A DNA stretch of 14,879 nucleotides from Bacteroidales bacterium (GCA_017615445.1 JAGAAD010000055.1:1-14879), one strand, 5' to 3'; shown: positions 1-7,740, counted from the first letter of the stretch. Numbers and translations: made by a program. Notes: a model not told the origin generated them from the letters alone.

Positions 1-181
1 AAGGAACGAAGTTCAGGTAGTAATCCACGATGATGGCCCTGAGCGGTGCTTCGTTCTTCACGAAATCATCTATCTTCTCCGATATGTCGAAGATTATGAT
101 GATGCCGATAATAAGGAGCAGGGCGACGAAAAACGTCACCATGAACCTTCTGAATATGTACCAGTCCAGTTTCTTTATCAT
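1..181 (-). CDS. LptF/LptG-family permease (YjgP/YjgQ), 5' part only
   Basis: Partial gene: the ATG lies at 181-179 on the minus strand and the gene leaves the window at base 1, so about 60 N-terminal residues are visible. They begin MIKKLDWYIFRRFMVTFF, continue with a strongly hydrophobic helix rich in Leu and Ile (about residues 15-31), then an acidic and lysine-rich stretch and a DYYLNFVP motif. That start and first transmembrane helix are typical of the YjgP/YjgQ family, inner-membrane subunits of the Lpt machine that extracts lipopolysaccharide and moves it towards the outer membrane. Its ATG overlaps the tgt stop codon in an ATGA arrangement, which points to translational coupling; the tgt-permease pair is also familiar in Bacteroidota. 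LptF and LptG cannot be told apart from this fragment. Confidence 0.82.
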   Translation of the reverse strand, partial: MIKKLDWYIFRRFMVTFFVALLLIIGIIIIFDISEKIDDFVKNEAPLRAIIVDYYLNFVP

Positions 182-1308
182 AGCCGGGCCGTTAGTTTTT
201 TAACAGCAGCCTCTTTCCAAGCGGCGAAATCGCCAGCTTCTATATGGGCACGGGCCTGACGGACCACGTCCAGATAGAAGGCGAGGTTGTGTTCGCTGGC
301 GATCATGGCCGCAAACATCTCCCCCGCTATGAAAAGATGCCTCAGGTAGGCCTTCGAATATGCGTGATCCACAAATGAAGTGCCACGCGGATCGATTTCA
401 GAGAAATCGTTCTCCCACTTCGCGTTGCGCATGTTCATTATGCCGTCCCAGGTGAAGAGCATGCCGTTGCGGCCGTTGCGGGTAGGCATCACGCAGTCGA
501 ACATGTCCACACCGCGGGCGATGCCCTCCAGCAGATTGGCCGGAGTGCCGACTCCCATCAGGTAGCGCGCCTTGTCCTGCGGGATGACGGGGTCCAGGAC
601 CTCGAGCATCTCGTACATTTTCTCAGTGGGTTCACCCACAGCCAGGCCGCCTATCGAGATGCCGGCCTCCGCGTATTCGAGCGCATGCTCGGCCGCCTCC
701 ACCCTGAGGTCCGGGTAGACGCATCCCTGAATGATAGGAAAAAACGTCTGCGAATAGCCGTAGAGCGGCTCGCTCTCGCGAAAACGCCGGGCGAAACGCT
801 CCAGCCAGCGCTTGGTGAGGTCCAGCGACTTGCGGGCATAGCGCTTGTCCGCATCTCCGGGGCAGCATTCGTCCAGGGCCATCATTATGTCCGCGCCGAT
901 TATGCGCTGGGTGTCCACGTTGTTTTCCGGGGTGAAGATGTGCTTCGAACCGTCTATATGGCTGCGGAAGGTGCACCCTTCCTCGGTGAGCTTACGAATT
1001 CCGGTGAGCGAGAACACCTGGAAGCCGCCGCTGTCCGTCAGGATAGGGCGGTCCCAGTTCTCGAATTTGTGCAGTCCGCCGGCCTCTCTGAGTATCTCAA
1101 GGCCCGGGCGGAGGTACAGATGATAGGTGTTTCCGAGTATGATTTCAGCCTTCACATCATCCTTCAGATCGCGGTGGTACACACCCTTCACCGAGCCGAC
1201 AGTGCCGACCGGCATGAAGATGGGCGTGCGGATCTGGCCATGGTCTGTAGTGATCAGACCGGTCCTGGCGGCGCTTCCGGGATCTTTGTGCTGAAGCTGA
1301 AAAATCAT
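178..1308 (-). CDS. tgt: tRNA-guanine(34) transglycosylase (queuine tRNA-ribosyltransferase)
   Basis: A 376-residue TGT, full length for the bacterial enzyme. It exchanges guanine-34 in the anticodon of Asp, Asn, His and Tyr tRNAs for preQ1, a step of queuosine synthesis. Visible signatures are the DSGGFQ motif at residues 92-97 (Asp92, general acid/base), Asp146 in the preQ1 pocket, the QGCVYPDLR segment near 194-202, GGLAVGE at 220-226, and FDCVMPTRNGRNG from residue 270, in which Asp271 is the expected nucleophile. The start MIFQLQHKD matches the family N-terminus. The zinc-site cysteines known from the Zymomonas and E. coli enzymes are absent: the CxCxxC stretch is replaced by G-T-S-F-V-D at 309-314, while the fourth ligand, His340, is kept. 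The stop codon overlaps the permease ATG. On its other side lies the divergent nupG, with a 73-bp gap. Confidence 0.96.
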   Translation of the reverse strand: MIFQLQHKDPGSAARTGLITTDHGQIRTPIFMPVGTVGSVKGVYHRDLKDDVKAEIILGNTYHLYLRPGLEILREAGGLHKFENWDRPILTDSGGFQVFSLTGIRKLTEEGCTFRSHIDGSKHIFTPENNVDTQRIIGADIMMALDECCPGDADKRYARKSLDLTKRWLERFARRFRESEPLYGYSQTFFPIIQGCVYPDLRVEAAEHALEYAEAGISIGGLAVGEPTEKMYEMLEVLDPVIPQDKARYLMGVGTPANLLEGIARGVDMFDCVMPTRNGRNGMLFTWDGIMNMRNAKWENDFSEIDPRGTSFVDHAYSKAYLRHLFIAGEMFAAMIASEHNLAFYLDVVRQARAHIEAGDFAAWKEAAVKKLTARL

Positions 1309-1312
1309 GGCC

Positions 1313-1320
1313 CAAAGATA
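1313..1320 (-). promoter_or_regulatory. candidate Bacteroidota -7 element upstream of tgt
   Basis: Read on the minus strand this is TATCTTTG, an exact match to the Bacteroidota -7 consensus TAnnTTTG. It ends only 4 bp before the tgt ATG, so a transcript starting at the usual distance would be leaderless or nearly so. I see no clear TTTG -33 partner on this strand. It could be a chance match. Confidence 0.3.
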
Positions 1321-1342
1321 GTGAAATCCCGTGAAAAACTTG

Positions 1343-1350
1343 TAAATTTG
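1343..1350 (+). promoter_or_regulatory. candidate Bacteroidota -7 element for nupG
   Basis: TAAATTTG matches the Bacteroidota sigma-70 -7 consensus TAnnTTTG and sits 31 bp upstream of the nupG ATG, leaving room for a leader of about 25 nt. It lies in the 73-bp divergent gap between tgt and nupG. No convincing TTTG is seen at the -33 position. Confidence 0.45.
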
Positions 1351-1381
1351 TTAGCTACATGATTATTCTAAAGACTGTATA

Positions 1382-2659
1382 ATGAAAAGTTCCCAACTCA
1401 AGATCAGGCTCGTCCTGATGCTAGTCCTTCAGTATGCCGCTTGGGGAGCGTACCTCACCTCCCTCGGCAGGTATCTTGGTAATGCCGGTCTCGGCCCCCA
1501 GATCAAGTGGTTCTTCGCCATGCAGGGCATAGTCAGCATTTTCATGCCCACCCTGATGGGTATCGTGGCGGACAGGTACATCCAGGCCCAGAAGACTCTT
1601 TCGCTGTGTCACGGCCTCGCCGGTCTGTTCATGATCGGAGCCGGCCTGTACTGCTTCAGCGCTGGAGACAGCGTCCAGTTCGCCCCGCTGTTTGTGCTCT
1701 ACAGCATCAGCGTGGCGTTCTACATGCCCACCATCGCCATCTCCAATTCAGTGGCCTACAACGCGATGGGCAAGAACGGAATGGACCCGGTGAAGGAATT
1801 TCCTCCGCTCCGCGTTTTCGGAACAGTGGGTTTCATCTGCAGCATGCTCCTTACGAACTTCATGAAGATAGGCGGAGTGGCCCTGCAGGACAGTTACACC
1901 CAGCTCTTCTCCTCCGGCGTTCTCTCGCTGGTCCTCTGCGGCTATGCCCTCTCGATGCCGGCCTGCGAGACTAACCGCGGTGAATCAAAGAGCCTCGCGG
2001 ATGCCTTCGGTCTCAAAGCTTTCAGCCTTTTCAAGGACGGCCAGTTCGCGATCTTCTTCATCTTCTCGATGCTGCTCGGCGCTTCTCTTCAGATCACAAA
2101 CGGCTATGCAAACACTTTCCTCGGCTCGTTTGCAGAGAACCCCGCTCTGGCAGACACCTTCGCGGTGAAAAACTCGAACGCCCTTATCGCCATCAGCCAG
2201 GCTTCGGAGACCCTTTGCATACTTCTTATCCCGTTCTGCATGAAGAAGCTCGGAATCAAGAAAGTGATGCTGCTCGCCATGTTCGCATGGGTCTTCCGTT
2301 TCGGTCTGTTCGGTCTCGGAAATCCCGCCTGGCCCGGAGTCCTGCTCTTCGTCCTCAGCTGCATAGTCTACGGTGTCGCCTTCGATTTCTTCAACATCTC
2401 CGGCTCGCTGTATGTGAATGAAAACACTTCGGCAGACATCCGTTCCAGCGCACAGGGAGTCTTTATGCTGATGACAAACGGCTTGGGCGCCACAATCGGC
2501 ACCCTCGCCGCAGGAAAGGTGGTGGAGGCTTGCGATGTGTTCAACACCCCCGCCAACTGGAGCAATGCCTGGTACATTTTCGCCGGCTACGCCTTCGTTG
2601 TCGGACTGCTCTTCGCAATCCTCTTTAAGGATCCCACAAAGAAACAAGCCAAGGCATAA
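1382..2659 (+). CDS. nupG: nucleoside:H+ symporter, NupG/XapB family of MFS
   Basis: A 425-residue polytopic membrane protein of the nucleoside:proton symporter family within the major facilitator superfamily; it should bring nucleosides across the inner membrane with protons. It resembles E. coli NupG along its whole length. Shared blocks include QYAAWGAYLTSLG near the N-terminus, FMPTLMGIVADR after helix 2, FPPLRVFGTVGFI near 140-152, FFIFSMLLGASLQITN near 224-239, AFDFFNISGSLYV near 332-344 and QGVFMLMTNG near 359-368. Twelve helices are expected for the family. It is a single plus-strand gene: upstream is a divergent gap with a -7-like element, and downstream its TAA directly abuts the stop codon of the convergent pilus gene. 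Two purine nucleoside phosphorylase genes at the far end of the window would act on its products, but linkage of their regulation is only inference. Confidence 0.9.
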   Translation: MKSSQLKIRLVLMLVLQYAAWGAYLTSLGRYLGNAGLGPQIKWFFAMQGIVSIFMPTLMGIVADRYIQAQKTLSLCHGLAGLFMIGAGLYCFSAGDSVQFAPLFVLYSISVAFYMPTIAISNSVAYNAMGKNGMDPVKEFPPLRVFGTVGFICSMLLTNFMKIGGVALQDSYTQLFSSGVLSLVLCGYALSMPACETNRGESKSLADAFGLKAFSLFKDGQFAIFFIFSMLLGASLQITNGYANTFLGSFAENPALADTFAVKNSNALIAISQASETLCILLIPFCMKKLGIKKVMLLAMFAWVFRFGLFGLGNPAWPGVLLFVLSCIVYGVAFDFFNISGSLYVNENTSADIRSSAQGVFMLMTNGLGATIGTLAAGKVVEACDVFNTPANWSNAWYIFAGYAFVVGLLFAILFKDPTKKQAKA

Positions 2660-5488
2660 CTAATAGTCTGTCATCGATTCATACGCGGCCTCGATTACAT
2701 AGTTTTCGAGGCCGTAGTATTTATCCCCGTGGTTGAAAGTGCCCAGGTCATACTGTCTCACCAGGCGGTAGTACCCTCTGCTTCCTTCGCTGTCCCAACT
2801 GTCGTCCGGGAAAGACAGGTTGGTCGAGCGGTCCAGGAGGAGTTCGGAGAAGGTCTGAGAGCCCACCTTGAAGGAAAAACGGACCTTGGACATATCAGCG
2901 CTCAGAGAATACATCTTCTGCTCGAGCGTGGCATTGACCGGGAAATAGGAGAATTCAGGACCTGAGGTGCTCACGTCATTGAACCTGTTCCATAGCGGAT
3001 AGTCAAGGCGGGAGCCGTATTCTGTCTGGGCCCTCACACCGCGAGGGAAACAGCTCGACCATATTCCGATATTGTCGGCGACAGTGAATTCAGTGAACGG
3101 CACATAATTCAGACACTCGCGAAGTCCTGTAAGGGAATTTATCTGACACCCGACTGGCACATACAATACCAGTCCGAGGGTGTAATATCCCGTGTAGGTT
3201 CTTCCCGAATAAGGATTAGTGACCGTGCCCTTCAAGCCCATCATGCCGCAAGCGGGGAAAGTCGTCTGATCCATCTGGCGGAAAGACATGGTGTAGCCGG
3301 ACATCGAGACTGCAGCGGAGTAGGCGTCCGAGCTGCCGCCGCCAAAGGCCATCTGCGGCATGTCGTAGTCCGCTCCGTCCGCGTGGTTGACAGTCCAGGT
3401 AACTCCATAACGAGCCGGTCTGTAGTATGTCCCTCCTGATGTGAAATCAATATTTGTGGTCATACTTCTCATCGCCCCGGGAGCAAGCTGATAGTTGTAG
3501 TATGAGCCCAAATACCTCTGGGAAGGAAACGCAGGGATGCCGGTCAGAGTACCGTTTGCGGTCAGCACTTCCCCGCTCGCAAGCTGGAGGGTGGCAGTCA
3601 AGGGGAAAGTGGGATAGGAATTCGAGTAGTCTTCCGTGCCGTAGAGATACGCCCACATCAGAACCGGGTCCGCAACAAAATCCAGATAATCCTCCACGTC
3701 ACTCCAATAGACAGTGTGAGATCCGTAACGGGCTGAGCTTTGAATCTCCGGAAGGCCGTACAAAGCTTCGAAATCGTGGTAATAACCCGCTTCGTTACTG
3801 CTCAAGCCTTTGTAGCCCAGCAATGGATCCGGTATCCTGAACCTCCTCACGTCCAGCTTTATTCCATTCTCGTCCGCCAGATAGACGCAGGTCGAACTGT
3901 CGTAGGTGAAATCCAGACCGAGATCGTAGCACAGGCTGCCGGACTCGGACACGACACCGTCTCCTATGATCAGCCTGGGATTCTCCGCCGCCGGCGACAG
4001 CAATAAGGTTCTGGTTTTATACTGGGTGAACACGAATTGCATCTGACCCCCGCCCTTGACGGGTCTGATGTACATAACTGCCTGATCGTGCAGAACGTAG
4101 TACTCCATTCCGTTGTGGCTGTCCAGAAAGTATTCGTAGTTCTCGCCCCTTGGCGTGCCTATGCTGGTTGTCCAGCCCACCGCCTCCACCACCACCGGAC
4201 GGGATGCGCTGGCCGTCTTGAACTCGAAGCGCCCATACTCTCCGGTGTACTGGGGAGGATAATAATCATAGTCCATGTAGGGACCATATGTGTAATCCAG
4301 GGTGATGTCCGTCGACGAGGTGTGCCGGCCGTCCCATGATGTGACCGTGAGGGTCCGGCTGGGCCTTTGATCTCCGTCATAGACGCCCCTGACCCAGACT
4401 TCCCCATTTTCGACCTTCGCCTCCATCACCGGGGCGCCAGAGCCGGAGAAACTCGCGGAATAGGGTATGTCCGGCGGGTTCACGCTCAGAGGGATTTTAG
4501 TCCAGCCGGCTTCCTGCATCACGGTCTGCGAAGCATACGGGAACGACAGCACTCTGTCGTCGTCCAAATTGTCCATGTCCACCTTCCAGCTGCTCCTCAG
4601 AGTTCCGGAATCGTTCAGCGTCAGGGTGATTTCCACCGAGGAGTTCCTCACCACATTGAAATCCGTGCAATTGTCCGCTCCGAGCATCAGATTAAGACTA
4701 AGGTCCGCACTCGCTCCGCTGGTCGTCCAGTTGCCTTCTATGTGCAGATAGGTGCACAGTCCACGCTTGGCCGGCGGAATGTTTTCCGGTGTCTTCGCCC
4801 ATGGGTCTGAATTATCAGGAAGGAGGATACCCTGACAATTCTCAGGCACATAGAATACCGCCGCCCCTCCGCCGTTCAGTGCAGTCAGATCTGCGGCAGA
4901 GGCACTGTCTCCGTCCACGGTGACTGACGCGGCGCTGGCCGAGGCAAAGGGCCGGACCGAAGCCGCCTGCTGTTTTACCCTCACTGAAGTGATCTGATAG
5001 TCACAATTCTCAAGATCCTTATTCAGAGTGAGGACGTAGCGGGCAAAAAGCCTGGTCATCGTGATTACCACATCAGACGAGGTCACTCCGGGTGTGATCT
5101 CAGCTCCTTCGCGGAAGCACATCACCATTTGGGACGGCGTAAGGCTGATGTTAGCCAGATTGTTTTCCAGGACGGGAGCATGCACTTCTCCGCAATTTGC
5201 CAGCGCATAGATCCGATAGCTTGTGTTTTTGTTCAGCTCCAGTTCCACTTCGTCATCCGCACCATAAGCTTCCGCCGCAAGCAGACCGTCGCGATAGGCA
5301 TAGACATTGAGCGAGCTGACCGCCGTCTCAGACAGTTGCATCGAGCTTTTGGTCCTGCCCGAAGCCCTCACGCAGACGCGCACGGGACCGCCCTGCACGC
5401 ATCCTGTATCCGGAGCTTCCTGTTCAAGGGGTTCGCAGCCGGACACGAAGGCCACCAATAAGGCAGCAAGTGTTGCAAACTTTTTCAT
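2660..5488 (-). CDS. large DUF4906-type fimbrial lipoprotein (probable pilus tip/accessory subunit)
   Basis: A 942-residue exported lipoprotein. The N-terminus has a short positive start, a hydrophobic stretch and a lipobox V-S-G-C with the lipidated Cys at residue 18. Roughly residues 50-300 follow the DUF4906/fimbrillin-like pattern: SSLNVYAYRDG, then YRIYALANCGEV, a TRLFARYVLTLNKD strand, and the block AVFYVPENCQGI. The rest (about 330-942) is rich in Tyr, Ser and Gly and looks like repeated beta-sandwich surface domains; I recognise no enzyme motif. It is the last gene of the pilus unit and its ATG overlaps the stop of the FimB/Mfa2-like gene (ATGA), so the two are probably coupled. By analogy with accessory proteins encoded behind Porphyromonas fimbrillins, it is probably a tip adhesin. 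The family call is from remembered patterns, and the tip role is inference. Its stop codon touches the nupG stop with no gap. Confidence 0.8.
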   Translation of the reverse strand: MKKFATLAALLVAFVSGCEPLEQEAPDTGCVQGGPVRVCVRASGRTKSSMQLSETAVSSLNVYAYRDGLLAAEAYGADDEVELELNKNTSYRIYALANCGEVHAPVLENNLANISLTPSQMVMCFREGAEITPGVTSSDVVITMTRLFARYVLTLNKDLENCDYQITSVRVKQQAASVRPFASASAASVTVDGDSASAADLTALNGGGAAVFYVPENCQGILLPDNSDPWAKTPENIPPAKRGLCTYLHIEGNWTTSGASADLSLNLMLGADNCTDFNVVRNSSVEITLTLNDSGTLRSSWKVDMDNLDDDRVLSFPYASQTVMQEAGWTKIPLSVNPPDIPYSASFSGSGAPVMEAKVENGEVWVRGVYDGDQRPSRTLTVTSWDGRHTSSTDITLDYTYGPYMDYDYYPPQYTGEYGRFEFKTASASRPVVVEAVGWTTSIGTPRGENYEYFLDSHNGMEYYVLHDQAVMYIRPVKGGGQMQFVFTQYKTRTLLLSPAAENPRLIIGDGVVSESGSLCYDLGLDFTYDSSTCVYLADENGIKLDVRRFRIPDPLLGYKGLSSNEAGYYHDFEALYGLPEIQSSARYGSHTVYWSDVEDYLDFVADPVLMWAYLYGTEDYSNSYPTFPLTATLQLASGEVLTANGTLTGIPAFPSQRYLGSYYNYQLAPGAMRSMTTNIDFTSGGTYYRPARYGVTWTVNHADGADYDMPQMAFGGGSSDAYSAAVSMSGYTMSFRQMDQTTFPACGMMGLKGTVTNPYSGRTYTGYYTLGLVLYVPVGCQINSLTGLRECLNYVPFTEFTVADNIGIWSSCFPRGVRAQTEYGSRLDYPLWNRFNDVSTSGPEFSYFPVNATLEQKMYSLSADMSKVRFSFKVGSQTFSELLLDRSTNLSFPDDSWDSEGSRGYYRLVRQYDLGTFNHGDKYYGLENYVIEAAYESMTDY

Positions 5489-6255
5489 AACTCAATCCTT
5501 TGCCAATCTTTAATCACCACCGACACTCCGGCATCCGAATAATCCACATTCACATACAAATCCTTCAGGTCCTTGCTGGTCCAGTCGTAGCCGGAAGCCT
5601 TGATCCGTTCGCCAAGGGCCAGTTTGTCCACCGGAGAATCGTCCGCCTTCGTCATGTCCTTGTCATAGAATTCCAGTTCCAGGGAATCGTCCGTCTGCCT
5701 TGGGAGGCAGATGTTGTGGTACTCTCCGATGACGGGGTGCACGATCTTGGAAAAATTCCCGGGAACGGGTGACAGATCGGTGCAGTCCATTCCCTCGACA
5801 TTGCCCGTCACCTTGACATAAAAGGGATAAGAAGCTGTCTCCGATTCAATTATTGTGAGATAGAGACGGGCGAACTGCTTGTGCAGCTGACACGAGACTT
5901 CCACCAAATCAGAATAAACGCCAATTCTGTCTGCAAAGGCGAATATCTCGTCCATTTCTTCGCCCGGCTCTATCATCACTTTTCCATCCTCAAATTGACA
6001 ATTATGAAGACCGCTCATCACGGACAGCGTCATCGGTCCTCTTTCAATTTCGAAACAAAGACCTGCCGTCTCTCCTTCCTTGGAGATCTGCCCTTCATAG
6101 CATGAGGAGACTCCTTCTGCATACACCTGCATCAGTTCTTCATCTCCGCCCCTGGCAGTCAGGCTGACAAGACCCGGGCAGGCAGACCTGTCCGTCTTAA
6201 TCGAACACGAGACAAGACAAAGCGCGTACATACATATGAAAGGAAAGGTTTTCAT
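5485..6255 (-). CDS. FimB/Mfa2-family fimbrial anchor lipoprotein
   Basis: A 256-residue lipoprotein with a short signal peptide and lipobox L-V-S-C, the lipid-bearing Cys being residue 17, followed by a second early Cys (CPG). The body fits the FimB/Mfa2 family: an early beta-rich part, the HKQFARLYLTI strand near the middle that is typical of the family's first domain, and a C-terminal VSVVIKDWQRIEL strand with the usual Trp. In Porphyromonas, FimB and Mfa2 hold the pilus on the outer membrane and set its length; a matching role here is expected. The start lies 7 nt after the stop of the fimbrillin gene and its own stop overlaps the start of the DUF4906 gene, so the three genes read as one transcription unit. 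It could instead be a short fimbrillin, but the size and the central motif favour the anchor. Confidence 0.82.
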   Translation of the reverse strand: MKTFPFICMYALCLVSCSIKTDRSACPGLVSLTARGGDEELMQVYAEGVSSCYEGQISKEGETAGLCFEIERGPMTLSVMSGLHNCQFEDGKVMIEPGEEMDEIFAFADRIGVYSDLVEVSCQLHKQFARLYLTIIESETASYPFYVKVTGNVEGMDCTDLSPVPGNFSKIVHPVIGEYHNICLPRQTDDSLELEFYDKDMTKADDSPVDKLALGERIKASGYDWTSKDLKDLYVNVDYSDAGVSVVIKDWQRIEL

Positions 6256-6262
6256 CAGTCCG

Positions 6263-7240
6263 CTATATTACCGTCTCGTTTATTGTGCTGGTGACCCACC
6301 CTTTCACCGTCAGGCTGAACGAAATATCATCCGAACTGACCGGAGTGTCCGGGCTGTCGCTTCCGCTTCTCTTTATGGTCACCCCGGCCAACTCATAAGA
6401 TTTGTTCCCCTCAAGAGCCGGCAGATCCACCGGGTAGTAGTACTTGTTCGACCCGAGAGTGGCTTCTATTACCAGCCTCGTAGTCTTTGACGTGGCCGGA
6501 TTCGGCATAGCATAGAAGTAGTGATATGTGCTGTGAGAGGCATTGTTCGCGATGCTCGCGGCAGGAGTATCCTTCAGCATAGACGGGACTTCGTTTTTGT
6601 CCTCCTGAAGATTATACCATTTGGTGGTGCCTGCTGTCTTGGCGTAATTGATGTCGCCTGCGGCGTTGACCAGATAGATCTTGTCCACCGTGAAGGTCAA
6701 GCCCTGAAGCGAAGGGGCTGTGAAGTTCCTGGTAATCTGCTTGATCACCACACGCGAAACCAGCCTGGAGACCTCGATGTTCACAGACTTCGTTCCGGGA
6801 AGGGTCGTGCTTGTGCTGCCCACCATCACGAATGAATCTGCAGAGTTCGCCGAGAGGTCTACAGTCATCGCCTTGAGGGAATTGAGCGAGGTCACGGACG
6901 ACAGGTTCGGACCGTTCACGATTGCATAGATAGTCCTCGTCCCTGCAGTGCAGGAGACGGTGAGGGAATTCGCGGCCGCAGTGCCATAGGCATCCAGGAA
7001 ATCTCCTCTGAACACGAGGACCTGAAGGTTGTTCACCTTCGCTTCGTTTGCAGATATTGTCGCGGCCTCGCCGGTAGTCTTTGTTTCAACTTCAATAGCC
7101 GCTCCGCCCAAAGTAACATCTATGTTATATCTCTCGTCCTGGGGGCCTTGTGGTGCGGTTTCTTCGGATTTGTTACATGAAGAAAGGATTGCTGTCAGCG
7201 CAAGCACCGACGCAGTTATTATTCTGGTTGTCAGTCTCAT
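6263..7240 (-). CDS. major fimbrial subunit (fimbrillin, FimA/Mfa1-like, type V pilus)
   Basis: A 325-residue prefimbrillin. The signal peptide ends in a lipobox L-S-S-C with Cys at residue 22, the sorting route of type V pilins. The next 15 residues reach Arg37 (in DERYNIDVTL), a candidate site for the arginine-specific cleavage that frees the donor-strand groove in Porphyromonas FimA and Mfa1. The N-terminal domain carries NLQVLVFRGDFLDAYG (about 72-87) and RTIYAIVNGP (about 106-115), and the strand SRLVSRVVIKQI near 163-174 is typical of fimbrillins. The C-terminal ISFSLTVKGW strand should act in polymerisation. It is the first gene of the three-gene pilus unit, and its start is 36 nt after the ssb stop. 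FimA-like and Mfa1-like types cannot be separated by eye. Confidence 0.85.
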   Translation of the reverse strand: MRLTTRIITASVLALTAILSSCNKSEETAPQGPQDERYNIDVTLGGAAIEVETKTTGEAATISANEAKVNNLQVLVFRGDFLDAYGTAAANSLTVSCTAGTRTIYAIVNGPNLSSVTSLNSLKAMTVDLSANSADSFVMVGSTSTTLPGTKSVNIEVSRLVSRVVIKQITRNFTAPSLQGLTFTVDKIYLVNAAGDINYAKTAGTTKWYNLQEDKNEVPSMLKDTPAASIANNASHSTYHYFYAMPNPATSKTTRLVIEATLGSNKYYYPVDLPALEGNKSYELAGVTIKRSGSDSPDTPVSSDDISFSLTVKGWVTSTINETVI

Positions 7241-7276
7241 AATTATGTTGAAGTTTAGTCAGGTTAATAAGAGGTT

Positions 7277-7624
7277 TTACATTGCATACTGCAGAGGTTC
7301 ATCGGATTCAATAAGATTCACCTTAGAGGCGACCACTTCGTAGTACGTCTTCTCCACTCCGTCTGCTCCCATGTATTTCTGGGTCTGCAGTCTTCCGAGA
7401 GCATAGACTTTCGATCCCGCCTGGATCTTGTCAAGATCGGTGATTTTATCGCTTTCCCAGGCAATTACATTATGCCAGGTGGTGTCTATCTGGGCGACTC
7501 CTTCCCTGTCTTTGTAAGCTCGGGATGTGGCCACCGAGAATTTCGACATCTTGTTTCCGTTAATGATCTGAGACCTGACGGCGCCGACGACACCTCTGAT
7601 TTCGATTCGGTTTAACTGTTCCAT
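7277..7624 (-). CDS. ssb: single-stranded DNA-binding protein, short form
   Basis: A 115-residue protein made of one OB fold, from the ATG at 7624-7622. A longer in-frame start at 7684 would add a 20-residue tail of no SSB character, so I rejected it. Recognisable parts are NRIEIRGVVGAVR at the start, FSVATSRAYKDREG, the TTWHNVIAWE strand near 51-60, and KIQAGSKVYALGRLQTQKY. SSB binds exposed single strands in replication and repair. The C-terminus ends in DEPLQYAM and lacks both a long linker and the DDDIPF-type acidic tip of E. coli SSB; I recall similar short forms in Bacteroidales. It points the same way as the fimbrillin gene 36 nt downstream, so read-through into the pilus genes is possible. 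The gene is preceded by a 311-bp gap with repeats. Confidence 0.9.
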   Translation of the reverse strand: MEQLNRIEIRGVVGAVRSQIINGNKMSKFSVATSRAYKDREGVAQIDTTWHNVIAWESDKITDLDKIQAGSKVYALGRLQTQKYMGADGVEKTYYEVVASKVNLIESDEPLQYAM

Positions 7625-7740
7625 AAGTTTTTCTTTAGTATTTATAGGTTTAACATTCTGCTCCCTTCCAGGTCCGCGGCCCATCGGGAGTATTGCAAAG
7701 TTGGGGAGATCAAACCGCCTCAGGAAGCAATTGTGACCAG

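Noticed and set aside
685..1362. 225-codon plus-strand frame over tgt
   Set aside because: Antisense to a strongly conserved gene, with no family motif and no plausible start context.
1985..2647. 220-codon minus-strand frame over nupG
   Set aside because: Complement of transmembrane codons gives an artificial Glu/His-rich protein; nupG itself matches its family end to end.
2660..7240. Pilus locus as a recently acquired island
   Set aside because: No integrase, transposase, tRNA or flanking direct repeats are seen, and codon use by eye is not clearly different from the neighbours.
7625..7684. Longer start for ssb giving 20 more residues
   Set aside because: The extra residues have no SSB character, and the family N-terminus begins at the downstream ATG at 7624.
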